Source of the DNA: Ricordea florida
Taxonomy: Eukaryota; Cnidaria; Anthozoa; Corallimorpharia; Ricordeidae
Direction of reading: 5' to 3'
Length of the DNA: 64,000 bases
NCBI GenBank assembly: GCA_949710005.1
Contig: OX453275.1
Span: 35,254,294 to 35,318,293 of the forward strand
Under the pieces are notes generated by a model. That model saw only the letters and a program-made list of their open reading frames with translations. It made no database searches and was not told the DNA's origin. Shown in pieces: positions 1 through 13,400 of the stretch. The stretch's first letter is position 1. Every line of letters begins with the position of its first letter. The position numbers were made by a program, and so were the translations under genes.

Positions 1-2572
1 GAGAGAAACTGCATCCCATAAAAAGCCGGAAATGCAAGCTTTCGCTACTCCCACATGCACAAGTTAAATCATCATAATGATTCCCTTATTATCAGTCTAT
101 CAGCTGAGAATTTCTTCTTGCCTTACAGAAGAACGAAATCACATGTTAAAGACAAATGCTTGTTGAAATTTTGTAGCTATAAAAGAAGATAAGCAAAGTG
201 AAAATTGCTTTTATCAGTCTCAGTTTAGTCCGAAGCAGGACAGGATGTATGTAATAAGAATACACAAAAATACGAGGAATTTCGTGTAGAATTTGCCAAA
301 CAGGAAAACTTGGTTATGCTGATTATTCTGTGTGTTTCTCTAGTAGTATAGAAATGTCATTTAGCGTTCCAATGATATTGAACACAAGTCAAACAGGCGC
401 CATGAAACTCATTACACTTGGCTGATGCAATCAATTTACTGAAGCGGCTCAAGTAGTTTATTTACTCACGTATAAGGCATCAGGAATAAAAACAAAACAG
501 TGTTAATAATGCACTTGCAGCACTTACAAATAAACAGGAAATTCATTTTTAGACAAAACTCCGGTTTCCCAAAATGGAAATCTTTTCAATGTTAAAGAAT
601 GTATCAGTGTATCTTTTGATTTCTCCTTATTTATCTCTTCTGTATAAATCAAACCCTCCTTTGAAATTGTAACCTGAAACGAAAAACCTATTGATCATTC
701 TCCTTTAAATCTTGCAAATAATTACGAATCGGGAACCGGAACCAAAGATTATGTCCAGTATCAAGTTATTCAGTAATACAGGATGTTCTAAAGATGTCGA
801 AATCTTAAAGTTTGCAACTGAAATAACGAGTTTTACAATGTTGTTATTCCAAAGTTAAGCAAGAAGGCTATCAAAACAAAAGACGCAAAAAGTGGATTTG
901 TTTTCCTTTTTTTTTCTTCTACAGATCGCTTTTTTCAAATGTCCTACAGATAAAACGTTGGTTTTAATACAATCAAAAACGAAGCGTCATCAAAACAAAA
1001 GCAATAGGAAGGAAAAATTTTTAAGGCAAGTCCAGGCCTGTCTCACAAGGGGCCTCCAGAAAATACAAAGTCCTTTTACTCCTTTTAAACAGTAAATTTT
1101 GGCGTAAAATATAACGAACATCTTTTGTCTTATTGAGTTTATTTAGTAAAAATTTTGAGAAGCTTGTATTTTTCAAAGATATTCAGTGCTGGTTTCTTTA
1201 TTTCATCTTTCTCGTTTTGCTCGACCGCATTCATGCTGAAACTGATAAAATTGACATGTTGAAATCGCCTGGATTATACCAAAAATGGCTACAGAAATGG
1301 CTTACAATTTTAACATACAAGTTCACACTCGGAGGCCGCGACAATCCAAGCGAAAACCCGCAAGGAATCCGTGACAGACTCTTTCGCTTGTATGTTCCAA
1401 TTTCAAAATATTCCCAAGAAATTTTTAATAAATATTGGATTAAACGTTCAAAGGAAAACATTGGTAAACTGAAAGGGAAATCTCAAGTCACTCCTGTTTG
1501 GACAAACTGAGGAGAAATTTGTTCAGACATGGCGGGGGTTAGATGGCTGTATAATTGCCTGAACACTGTACATAAGCAGAACTGTAATGAACTTGCTTCT
1601 TTTTTTTTCAGCGTATTACTACAAACAATTCTTTTGTCCGCTTTTAATTGTGAGCAAAATTCAGCCAGGCAAAGCTGTTAGACTTGGGCAGCTTTGCCTG
1701 GAGCTAGCTTGATAAAAACTAGTTAACGGATATTGATTTCATTTGTCAGTCTTGCGTTGAAAGATTGACTCTAAGGATCTGTGAATATGTATTTCAAGCT
1801 GTATTACCCTTGCAAGCCCAGCGAGGGGTTGAATATTTCAAGGAGCAAGATCAAGAAACTGCATTGAAACTTGACATTTCACATCACTTGTTGCTGCGTA
1901 CGTAACTGCTACGTACTTTTCATCTGATTATCAAGGAAATGGTCGCATATTTGCCTCCACTGATTTGAAAAGCACCTTAATTTAAGAGTTCACTACAACA
2001 TTTTGAAATTACCTAAAACTACCACGCAAAGCTAAGAAGGGGTGAGATGGTCGTAGTAAAACTTGCATTCGGCTTTTAATGAAGACACGCTCTCTACATT
2101 TTCCGCATTGGGCAAATCTGTCAAAAGAGCTAATCTAAATCATTTTCATTTTCTGTACCGTTGAAACAATTCCGCAGTATTTTACGTTATAATGAACAGC
2201 ATTCACCAGCACGTCACTGGACGAAGATATTCGGAAAAGTTCGACTGAAACCCAATTTTTAAGACTCTATAAGACATCAATCAAAGTAGGACTATGGTGA
2301 ACTCGTGGATATGTTTACAAAACAGAGAAAAAAGAAATAATTTAAAAATTAACGAGGTGTTTTTTCAGAGTTGTGATTGAATGAACTTGAAGATAATTTT
2401 AATAATCTATAATCACAACATAAAAGTGACCAGGGAGCTGAGTAGCTTTTTGAAATAAACATACAGTGAGTACATGACGCCAATCATTTGACTACACTAG
2501 GCATCAGTTATAAGGCAGGTTGCAAGCATACAGTTGTTAAAAAATTTGATAACTAAACATAAGGGTACAGGA
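1..2572. other. Intergenic region, no gene recognised
   Basis: AT-rich sequence with no exon I can assign to a family. One open frame on the plus strand (about 1133-1510, no ATG at its beginning) contains a hydrophobic stretch followed by a charged tail. It has no recognisable motif and no clear acceptor, so I do not call it a gene. A downstream exon of a gene starting outside the window cannot be excluded. Confidence 0.4.
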
Positions 2573-2835
2573 TTAAATGGCACCGAAACCAAATGTAGTT
2601 CTGGTATCCTGCTGCTCACTGTCTGTGTGTTCAAAGTAACAGGGTCCTTCTGAATAAGGTCTGAATTTTGTTGCCATGACATTGTCAATTTTATCATCAT
2701 TATAGTTTTTGTTGTCTACAAGTCTATTCAATGTATTCAACAGAAATATCCACCTTGATTCTGCAGCTGATAATGAACAAAACCATGTAGGATAGCCCAG
2801 CTGACGAATCATACCAAACAAGTCTTTCTAGCATT
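2573..2835 (-). mobile_element. Helitron-like replication-initiator fragment (decayed)
   Basis: The minus-strand translation contains a block reading [20 protein letters not shown], followed by [17 protein letters not shown]. This matches my memory of the Helitron-like N-terminal domain found before the Rep/helicase of eukaryotic Helitrons (consensus around G-x-P-T-x-F-x-[ST]-L-S-A-x-[ED]-x-R-W). Only about 60 residues are recognisable. No HUH motif or helicase is present nearby, so this is a remnant. It could instead be one exon of a larger degenerate copy. Confidence 0.5.
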
Positions 2836-4137
2836 TTTGCAAAGTATGTTAGTGATGACCTTAAAATGCTTAAGACTCTCAATCCTTTATCAAGTTGAAT
2901 TAGTTTATTTACATTACCATCTCATTTTAGGTTATCAGTGGTATATATATTCAGGGTTGCACTTAAAAAAAATCACACTTGCCATCATTAATACAGCAAT
3001 ACATCTTTGTTTTTATCCTTATAACTTCTTGTTTTTACAATGTAAATATGATGAGTCACACAACAGTAAGCAAAACAGGTAAGCCTATTTTTCCAACATG
3101 TCTACTTCAACACAATCTAGTTCACTTCAAGGTAAATTCGGAAATCAATAGACAGAAAACGTTTCATTGTAACGGCTTGTGGTGCATTGTATATAATATA
3201 ACGCTTAATACATTTTCTACATGACTTACTCTTTTCGAACCCTGGTTCTCCGTCACGGCATGTGCCTCTATATTTAATGGTAAGCGTTGACATACTTCTT
3301 GACCGTCCCAATACTTCTCCAACTCCATTCCTGTTAGTACTAACACTTAAATCAGTAGAAAAGTCCTCCATGCGATGTTTCTTATCCAGGTTGGCCGCAG
3401 AAGTTCTTCGGTTTCACATCATGGATTCGTCAATTTATTCTGTTTTCAGTAGTAGTTTCGTTCAATAACGAGTACTCATTTCGCTCATATAAATTCTCAT
3501 TCAAGTGCTAATTTCGCTCTATGAGTTCTCACCAAAGCTTACTACATTAGCAAGAGATTTTCTCATCTTCAGATCACTTTCGAGCCAACTGAAATTCATA
3601 TACTGCTTGTAATCTTGGGGGCGGTCGATGGCGGTCGATGTCGGAAAAGCGAATAGTTATCATCTGTTCACGTTTAGCGCCTGGCCGAGTAAAAGGCTCA
3701 TGAAATTCAGTCTTCAAGTTGGTCATTGTCCTAACTGGAAACATTTAAACTCCTTTTGATTTTAGTAAGACCGCTAATGAGGCCCTGTTAGTGAGGTTCT
3801 TTATGTTGCGCGTCTGAGTTTCAAACCTTTTCACGTCGCAATTTCGGAAGGTCGAAGGTCGCTGTCGTAATTTCCCGTGAGCGGCTCGTCGTTCGTCGCC
3901 ATTTCAGGTCCTTTATGTCGCCGTTTCAAGGCCATGTTGCTTGTCGAAATTTACCCCTAACAGGGCTTCGCTAATCGTCCTCTTAAGCTACAAAATCATT
4001 ACAAACTCTGGCAACGGTACGATACACTTTCAGCGTGAACTTTCATCAACAGACTTCCGTGACTTCGGTCACGACAATTGTCGTCTTCATATCGGTGCCC
4101 CCGAGTTCTATCCGACTAATTACGAAGTGTGTCTACA
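2836..4137. other. Intergenic region, no gene recognised
   Basis: Short open frames occur on both strands but none shows a family motif. A minus-strand frame near 3200-3371 begins with ATG and runs into a GTAAGT-like donor near 3230. It could be a short first exon of an unknown gene, but nothing else supports this. Confidence 0.3.
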
Positions 4138-4140
4138 CTG

Positions 4141-4173
4141 GAGTGAGTGAGTGAGTGAGTGAGTGAGTGAGTG
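4141..4173. repeat. (GTGA)n microsatellite
   Basis: Eight consecutive GAGT/GTGA tetranucleotide units with no interruption. Confidence 0.9.
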
Positions 4174-4664
4174 ACAATTTGCATATCGGAGTCCCCACAA
4201 AAACTCGCAAATACGCTTCGCGTATCCACGAGTTAAAAAGCTGCCACGAATCTAAAGTATTCAGTATGAAGCCTTTTAAAAATGTTTCATGATAGTCTCA
4301 CTAAGTGATTGTAACTTTGTGTTTGAATGTAAATCTGTTTAACCCAAAAACATAACCTGAGTACGAAAATATGGAATGAACACTTTTGAGTCAGCAAGCA
4401 GTCACATTGCATGTCAGTTCTTCCAGAAATGACAGCCGGCAGCACCAAAATGTTTTGGTGATGATAAAAATTTCGCATAAGATGAAGGCCTGATTCATCG
4501 CTACACTGAACTTAAATATACAGTATAACTGCTGTTATTGACTGAACTCTATATTTAATATTTTTTGTTCGGAATTCTACAGACTCTGAGAGCCGTTTTG
4601 CTGGCTTAAAGCTGTTCACCATGTCCTCTCGCAAATATCATCTTGAGGAACTTGGCACTTTTGT

Positions 4665-4825
4665 CAAATGGTACAGGAATTTCCGGATCTCCGGTACAAC
4701 CGAGAAAAAGGTAATACCTTGGAAGGTATCAGTACTTTTTTCCGAAAACGTTCCACCGGAATGAACCGTTCCATTTGAAGTTTTACCAGAATTTCCGGTT
4801 TTTCCGTACAAATGGTAAGCGCCCT
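4665..4825. repeat. MITE-like repeat related to the copy at 57255-57601
   Basis: The right part (reverse complement) reads CGCTTACCATTTGTACGG followed by CCGGAAATTCTGG. The left part carries AAATGGTACAGGAATTTCCGG. The same pieces in the same arrangement occur in the inverted-repeat element at 57255-57601, so this is a shorter, diverged family member. No coding capacity. Confidence 0.5.
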
Positions 4826-7237
4826 TGCTTTTTCGGGGATTTTATAGTTGTTTTCGTAAACAGGCCTCTGGAGCCAGGGTACCGGGCGCCCGGCTGCTCA
4901 CGTAGTCGCCAGGGTGCAGACTAAATTTCGGAATATGAAACAGAACATTTTAATCGGAAAGGCGAATAACTGATTCATACAAATTAAATCAAATCCAATT
5001 ATTAACAACCTATGTAAACAAGAAATTGTTTAATTCCTTGCTGCATAACCGTGTTCTGGTAAATCTGCAGTAAATCAGTTATAGCACGAATTGATTCCTG
5101 ACGTTGATTTGCATTGTTTGAATATTTGTGCGATGATCGTCCGATCGTCTCTAACTGTAGTGAACGAACATTACGACTGAAACAAAGGTCGAGTTTTATG
5201 TCTACGATTGGTTTAACCATTTTTGGTGTAAAAATTAAAAGACCAACAATGTCGCACCACGCATAGATTTTTGTAACACTGTCGGTGTTTCAGACTTGGA
5301 GGGTTGTGCTGCGCGGCTGTATTCGTTTTGTCTCACAAGAATAATTCAGTTCATTTGCTGTAATTATCAAGGGATAAGTACTAAGTTTATTCGTCAGATA
5401 CTGACGATTTGTGAACAGCCACGCGCCAGTCTAGAGAACAATACGCAGTCGGGACCATTAGTTAAAATGCTCTTTGAGAGTATCACCATACAGTGTGATC
5501 CTCCATGATCTTTTTCATCATCTATGTGGCTGTATAGTGGTACTGTTTGATTTACCCTACGGAGGTTTAGCTTTTTAATTCGTGGATAAAACTAAAGCAT
5601 ACAGTGTAATTGTTTTCATTTCTCCTATTCACCCTGGCGTGATTCCTTGACACAAGCAAGTATAGAAAACAGGAAATCAAACCAAGAAAAAAAAGAAAAT
5701 AATTTAAAAAAGTGAATAAACAGGGGGCAGTCACTTTGAGAGTGGACATCAGGAAAGCTTCCTGTGTCAGTTATTGAATAAGTAACGCTTAACATAACTT
5801 GTTAAAGCGCTATAGGTAGGTCCTGATCAATTCCTGTCAAAACTGCTACATACGGAACCAAATGGAGATAGAATAGTGATGCTGGGGTTGTATTTTCTGC
5901 TCTGTTTAAAGTAATGAAGTGAAAAATCTCTTCCCCTAATCGGAATTTTCCTCAACCTCTTGATAAATGTCCAACGAACTGCCCCCTGTAAGGGGGAATG
6001 GTCAGAATGGGAGACTTTGCGAGACGGCGAGACTAGCGTTTTTCTTTGCGAGCCCAAGACATTTTGACTTTTTAGCTTGAGACTCTTTCGTATAAAAATC
6101 GATACTGCGAGATGCACATAACCGTTAAAAAACGAGACTGCGAGACCCGTGAAATTCGACTAAAATTTTGCGAGACCCAGAGTTTTTGACGGACCTTTCG
6201 CCACCCCTTGTGTAGAGAGACTGAGAGCACTTGTCAAAGCTTGTGGTAAAATTAAATTATTTGTTAATTATGCGTCATATATTTTTCATAGGCCTCTGAC
6301 AAGAAGTCGAAAACCCCAAAGTCGAAATTAATTAACATTTGCAGCATTCCAGGGAAGAAAGTAAATGATCGCAAACAAGGAGGGATTACAGTTCGACATT
6401 TAGCCAAGTTACGACTTTGACTAACTCCGAGAGAAGAAGAGGGCTTCTCCTCTTAACCAAGCTGTTTTCTTTTTAAGCAGGTGTTTTCTTGCCCGAGTTT
6501 CACTCTCTCCTTAATTTTATCTGACAATACCATTTTTTTTTCATCTCCGGCTTTTGAATATTCCATAGGCAAGACACATTAATATGCGTGTACTCGTGGT
6601 ACTCTATAGAGTTTGCGATGATCATGAATTTATTTTGATACATTTAACATGAAACCAAATATGTACTACACCATTTTAAGAAAGTAAGAAAGAGCATGGT
6701 GATGGTCTGCCCACGTTCATGACTCGTTTCTCCTTTTCTCTTCGGGAATCCAAGCTATTCTTATCTGAAGGAAGCATACTAAGTACGCTAAATATCAACC
6801 TCATACCCAGGGTCCCAGTTGGAAGCTTTATTGATGATGATGTCTCCTTTATTAGTATGTCCTCATGTGTATGTTATTTTACAATCAGTGTCACACAAGT
6901 AACAATATCCTGACTGCAGACTGCATATTGTATCGTAAGATCGATGAAACGTTGAAAACTGCCATTTAAATGTACGTACCTCAGAAAGAGATGTAAAAAA
7001 GGTTATTTCAGCAAATTTTGATGTTTTATCGATCTTATGTTAAAATCCCCATACTAATCATCAGGAGCCCATTACATGGGCTCCTGTAATCATATAATTT
7101 AGCTTCGAGGAGGCTGTTGTGGGTCCTCGGAGTGCCCTGTGGTCACGTTACAATTACTGAAAACAATTTGCAGTCTGCAGTTTGCAAATGTCATACAACG
7201 ATTCGGTATGGACTCTTCAGAATCTGTACTGTCACAG
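4826..7237. other. Intergenic region, no gene recognised
   Basis: No exon is recognised. Between about 6020 and 6185 the words GCGAGAC and GAGACTGCGAGAC recur at least six times, which looks like a degenerate simple or interspersed repeat. Confidence 0.4.
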
Positions 7238-7348
7238 GTTACCTTAGCCTCCCACGCAGGCTTGCCTTTGGGCTCGTCACGCAATCCTCCCCACGAGGAT
7301 TGCGTGACGAGCCCCAAGAAGGCCTGCGTGGGAGGCTACATGTTACCT
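7238..7348. repeat. Long near-perfect palindrome upstream of galactokinase
   Basis: Two arms (about 7245-7290 and 7297-7342) are inverted copies. The left arm carries TAGCCTCCCACGCAGGC and GGGCTCGTCACGCAATCCT; the right arm carries their reverse complements. The apex is about 6 nt. The structure ends about 65 bp before the galactokinase ATG, so it lies in the promoter or 5' UTR. It is probably a fold-back or MITE-type repeat, but could affect transcription or translation if transcribed. Confidence 0.8.
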
Positions 7349-7411
7349 AGGAGTTCAATAGATGGGACCTTGGACGGGGGTGCAAAGCGCGTGACTCATT
7401 AGTGGATCAAA

Positions 7412-10400
7412 ATGGCGGACACGGTGGAGCTAGTATTGGATAAAGCAAAGACCTCGTTCATAGAGAAATTCAAAGGCAGTCCAACGTTTGCAGTTTGCGC
7501 ACCAGGGAGAGTGAATCTCATTGGGGAACATACAGACTACAACGATGGATTTGTTTTTCCCATGGTACTTAAGTAATTCAAATTTCATTAGTTCTCGATC
7601 GATCGAGACGCAGTCTGCATCCCTTTCGCGGGCTAGAGTTTCGCATGACCGCCACCCCATACTTCATTATGGATACTGTAGCTGACTTTTTTTGCGATAA
7701 CTCACATGAAAACATTTCTTGTTTTGAAGGACAAATTAGTGCGGGTACAGCATGCATCATGAAGGAAAGGTTGATACGGAAATCTGACTCATCGGTGTAT
7801 AAACCTGTTACCTTCACGAGTGACGTAGAACAAAGAAAATAAATGAGACAAAGCAATAGAGACTAGGAAAATAATACTGAAAAAAAAACAAAGAAAAACT
7901 TCACAGGCTTTTACACCGGGTAAACCCAGAAGTCTAGCCTATGTGACCAAGGAATAGACGAGATATGCCCGAGATGTCATGTACATATTAGATCGATTGG
8001 AGACCATAAGAGGTTTAGAGACTGGAGTGTGTGAATCTTTGGTTTTGTATTCCGGTTTTCGTTTTTTTTTGGACCCCAACGTCCCCTCCAAAACTGGTCT
8101 TTTTCAGTTGGCATCTTGGTTTTCTTAATTGACTTACTCTCCCCCTCCCCCATGTAAACTATACCCCATCATTTCTTTAACATGGCTGGTTGCCATTACA
8201 GTGTAGCATGTAGTTGAATTCTGATGTTTTCATGAAGTAGCTGATCTGCCATGCGCATGAAAAGTGAAATCTACAGCTGAAGATGTAAGTCATAGTAGCA
8301 TTCGAAAAGCCTGCGAAAACAACTTGCTCGTAAGAGCTCTTTCTACAGAAAATACAGTAAAATGAATGGTTGGTTGGTTTGATCTTGTATTAGACTCTCC
8401 CTTGGATTCAAAACCAAACTAGTCAGATTTAAAGGAGAAGCTAGTGTTACAGCAAGTCAGTCTTAAATGCTCAAATTGTTGATCATTATGCAGGCATTAG
8501 AGTTAGTAACAGTCATTGTTGGAAGGCAGGCAGCTGGAGACACCTGTCAATTTGGTACTTGCACCAAAGGTGCAGATGAGCCCCTATGTGTTACATGTTT
8601 AATACCTTCATCACAAAATGTTCTGCAACCTGGCAAGCCATCATGGGCCAACTATGTGAAAGGTGTCATGGCAAAATTTCCTTTGCCGATTCCTGCATTT
8701 GATGCCATGATAGCAAGTTCTGTTCCTCTTGGTGGGGGGCTATCAAGCTCTGCTTCCCTGGAGGTTGCTGTATTTACATTCCTTGAGCAGCTTTGTGGAA
8801 AGGAACAACAAGATTTAAAAGCAAAAGCTCTTGCTTGTCAAAAAGCTGAACATGATTTTGCCAACATGCCTTGTGGAATAATGGACCAATTTATTTCTGT
8901 CATGGGAGAAAAGGGAAATGCATTACTGCTGGATTGCAGGTACAATAAATATTGCAAAAATATTAGAAGTTTATATACCATTTCATCTCCTGCCAAACAG
9001 TTTAACAGCCTTGTTCGATAGAATAGAGGGGGATGTGAGATTTTGCAGTAGTGTGGTTTTGCAATATTTTTGATATGGCTTGATGATAATTTTAGTTGAT
9101 GATGAATTTGAATCCAGTTCTTTCACATGCTTGTGGTGTTTTACTTTTGTCCACGTGGTTTTGTGGCATTTGAACCCCTATTTCATCCCCCTCAATATAT
9201 AACTGCACTTGTTATTTCAGAATCTATCTAAAGGACCCACAAGATTTTTTCTTTTACAGTGGGTGAATCCCAGAGGTTTCTTACTAGAATATTTCTACAC
9301 TCTTATTCTCATTTTATAAAGGGAATAAAAAATAGTTCCTCACGCATTGTTGAGTTATATAAGCACTTCAGAATTTTTAAGAACGCTCGAGAAATGCGAG
9401 AAGCACTTCTCTTGTGCTCTTAAAAATACCTGCATGCTTATTTAACGTAACACATTCGGTGCATTTTTTGAACTCCTCTACTATCTCTTATCATGCACAA
9501 CACATTATAACTGTGGTGGCTTGTAGTTTGGACTTCAGATCACACAAATGGCTGTTCAAGCCTGTAAATGGCATTGTGATAATTATTACCAGAAGCAAGA
9601 AACAATTTTAAAACTCCTAAAAATTTAGTCTCTCTACCCAGGTTTGGTAGAAATCAACTTGCATTCTATCGTGAATCCTGGAATCTGATTGACTAAGGTA
9701 CTCACTATCTATTCCTCGATAGATAGTGAATGTTTGTGCTTGGAATAATACAATGCATTATTAAAATCTAAAGAAGCTATAAATGTTGGTTATATGCATC
9801 TGGTGAAGGAAAAGATTGACTTACTTTTTATTGGGGTTTGTGCTTGTTAACATTCTATGAGGTCCTGTTTCGGTTGATGTTATGGGAGACAGAAATAAGC
9901 TCTGGTCATGTGAGGGTTACGACTTGTGCACACATTTACATTTACCAACCTGATTTAAACCATGGTCAGTCATTTTATACTCAAAAGTAATCTCATAGAA
10001 ACTTTTTATCCTACTGTATGTTTGTTTTGTCAGGTCTCTGGAAACAAAGCTTGTACCAATGACAGATCCAGATGTAGTTGTTCTTGTAACTAACTCTAAT
10101 GTACGACATGAGTTGACAGGGAGTGAGTACCCAACCAGAAGAAAGCAATGCGAGACAGCAGCAACTGCTTTGGGAAAGACCAGTCTCAGAGACATCAGTA
10201 TGGCAGAACTTGAAGGTGTGTGTTGTACCCTGCTGTGCCGGGTATGAAAGTGGAATTGTGGTAGTTTTGTGGTTAGCTTGTTGGGCTTTGTATCTGGATG
10301 TCCACAATTCAAATCCTGGTGATGCCACACTGTTGTTTCCCTATAGAATAAACTATACTTCATACTGTCCCTCTCCAGCCAGGTGTATAATGGGGTACAG

Positions 10401-13400
10401 TTGATAGAAAAACTGGCTGATAACCCTCTGTTGAACTAGGTCCCATTCAGGGGAAGAATAACAATAATCCTAAGTTGTTCATGCTACAGAAACATAGATT
10501 GACTGACTGACTGATTGATTGGTTGACTGACTAACTGATTGATTCATTGACTGATTGGTTCACTGACTGATAGACTGACTAACTGATTGACTGACTTACT
10601 GATTAACTGATCGACTGATGGATTGACTGACTGACTTATTGACTGACTGACCGACTGACTGATTGACTGATTGACTGGTTAACTGGCTAACTAATTGACT
10701 GACCGACTGACTTACTGACTGACTGACTGATTGACTGACTGACTGACTGACTGACTGATGGATTGACAAATTGTCAGATTGACTGATTGAATGATTGACT
10801 TATTGACTGACTTACTGACTGAATGATTGACTGACTGATTGAATAATTGACTGTCTGACTGATTGACTGAGTGACAGATCGATTACTGTAACTGACTGAC
10901 TGACTTACTAACTGATTGACTGACTGATTGACTGACTGACTGTTTGACTGATTGACTGACTGATTGACTGATTGACTAATTGACTGACTGTTTGACTGTT
11001 TGACTGATTGATTGACTGACTGACTGACCTATTGACTGATTGACTAATTGACTGGCTGATTGACTAATTGACTGACTGATTGACTGACTTACTGACTGAT
11101 TGATTGAGTGATTGACTTATTGACTGACTGACCGACTGATTGACTGACTGACTGCCTGATTGACTAACTGACTGACTGACTGACTGATTGACTGACTGAC
11201 TTATTGATTGACTGATTGATTGATCGATTGATTGGCTTACAAGGTCAAGAAATACAGATTTAGGTTAACTTTTACTCTTGATAACTCGAACCATGGCTTT
11301 TAGGACGTGAGTAGTTATAAAAAGCGGGTTTTGGGACAAAAATAAAAAATTTTATTTTTATTTTATAAAAATTAAAAAATAGAAAAAAAGTCAATACTAG
11401 GACAAAACCAAGCCGATACCAAGCCGATACCAAGCCGATACCAAGCCGATACCAAGCCGATACCAAGCCGATACCAAGCCGATACAAAAGCCTATGTGAA
11501 ATTTGATGGATTCTGTCACATTTTTATTAAGATTTAATCAAAGATTTAACAAAAAAGCACATGCGTGGTGGCGGGGGAGGGTGGGTGGGACCAGCGTTGT
11601 GAAAATTGTTAAGTTTCTGATAACTTTATAAAGAGTGTAGGTAGATTGCTACCAAGCCGATACCAAGCCGATACCAAGCCGATACCAAGCCGATACCAAG
11701 CCGATACCAAGCCGATACCAAGCCGATACCAAGCCGATACCAAGCCGATACCAAGCCGATACCAAGCCGATACCAATCCTATACCAATCCTATGCGAAAT
11801 CGACGCGAAATCGACGCGAAATCCATAAAATCTGATGAAGGGATCTGTCCACAAAGACGATATAAAGCCTATGTGAAATCGATGTGGAGCTGGCACATTT
11901 TTCATTATCTGGGTACCAATCCTATGCGAAATCGACGTGAAATCCATAAAATCTGATGAAGGGATCTGTCCACAAAGCCGACATGAAAATTTTGCATAAC
12001 TTCTGTAATAGTTCTGTTTTACAGTTGCAGAGGTTTTCGAACTAGGGAGGCTGGGATTAAAAAAAAATGAAAAATAAATGTTATTTAAAGAAATGATGTT
12101 GCTCCATTAAATTAATTATGGAACAAAAACTACAAAAATTATATTTACCACAATTGAAAAAAATTGCTGCAGGGTTTAAAATTAAAAGATTATATGGAAT
12201 GAATAAAGCAGAATTGATTGAAGAGATAGGAAAATTTGCGGATGATGAGATAAAACAAAAAGTTAACATTAATAATAATTATGTTTGTATTCATGGAATT
12301 TTTAGATATTTTTGTAAAGAATGCGGTGGGTCGCAAATATGCATACACAATAAAAATAAGCATCAGTGTAAAGAATGCGGTGGGTCGCAAATATGCATAC
12401 ACACTAAATATAAGTATCAGTGTAAAGAATGCGGTGGGTCGAGAATATGTGTACACAATAAACAAAAACATCAGTGTAAAGAATGCGGCGGATCACAAAT
12501 ATGTGAACATGGTAAACAAAAATCTTCTTGTAAGGAATGTCGAAAAAAAAAATTAAAATTAATTATGATTTAAAGATAAAAAATATAAAATAAAAAAAAA
12601 AGATGGAAAACATTGATATTAAGTATTTTAATGAAAAAGAACTGAGTTTTTGCGATTTTATAGAGGAAATAAAAGAAGATTTTTTAAAAAATATATCAAA
12701 AAACCGCGGTTTTCTTTTTGAAGGAAAATGTATTGCTTTTGATGTTTATTATTTTAATAAATATAAAGATGGTTATGAAGTTATTTATTATTATTGTGAT
12801 ATAAATTTTGGGGTTAAAGAAATATGCGTTGATAAGTTTTGTAAAGGTATATTAAATTGCGCTAATGAACATTATATTGAATTGTTTGGAGATTATGTTG
12901 GTAATGAGGAAAATTATATTGAATTGCAAAGAGATAATGAAAATTGGGAATTTTATGATTATATTAGAAATTTTTCTGGTTATTATGATAAAGAATGTAA
13001 TATTAATAAGTTTGATAATAATTTTATTATTAAATTAGTTAATATTAGGTTACAAATGAATCCTTATAAGTTATTACATAAAGAGAAATTCTACAAAAGT
13101 TTGTATTATGAACTAATGGCAGTTGCCTGGCATCCAAGTAGGTATTTAGATTGGTGTATCGATTTTGAGGAATTAAGAGATTTGAAAGAACGTTGGGGTG
13201 AAGAAGATTAATATTATCTAATTTTGTTATATAACTAAAATAATAGTTACATAACAAAAGACTTGAAGAACCAACTACGTCGAAATTTATTTAAATCTTA
13301 AACTAAAAGTTACAGATTGCCCATTTAGATAAAACCTTTTCCAATCAGTGTCTAAAATGGTTAAATCAAAGTGATTAATCAAGTTATCATATTTTCTAAT

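Larger units (their letters stand above)
11310..12089 (+). repeat. Left terminal inverted repeat of the Polinton (about 780 bp)
   Basis: Reverse-complementary to 26478-27221 (about 744 bp). All stretches I read against each other are identical, except that the left copy has three more 11-bp minisatellite units (33 bp) and three extra bases in a T/A run near the inner end. Together these account for the 36-bp length difference. The inner edge ends in TGTTATTTAAA, which overlaps the promoter-like motif of the first gene. Frames inside with [11 protein letters not shown]-type repeats come from the minisatellite and are not genes. Confidence 0.95.

Noticed and set aside
9917-10404. Frames on the minus strand and in other frames over galactokinase exon 3
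   Set aside because: They overlap a confirmed exon with correct splice sites and are shadows of it and of the SINE.
11407-11793. CRISPR-like direct repeats
   Set aside because: Units are contiguous with no spacers, in a eukaryotic transposon; this is a minisatellite.
11609-11947. Open frames in both TIRs with [11 protein letters not shown] or [11 protein letters not shown] repeats
   Set aside because: They are read-through of the 11-bp minisatellite (11 is not a multiple of 3, so all frames repeat with period 33). They appear mirrored in both TIRs and have no upstream motif.
12118-12573. EsV-1-7 family assignment for the Cys/His-repeat protein
   Set aside because: The EsV-1-7 pattern has a longer Cys/His spacing (about C-x4-C-x16-C-x2-H). 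Here the unit is C-x-H-x6-C-x2-C with an 18-residue period.
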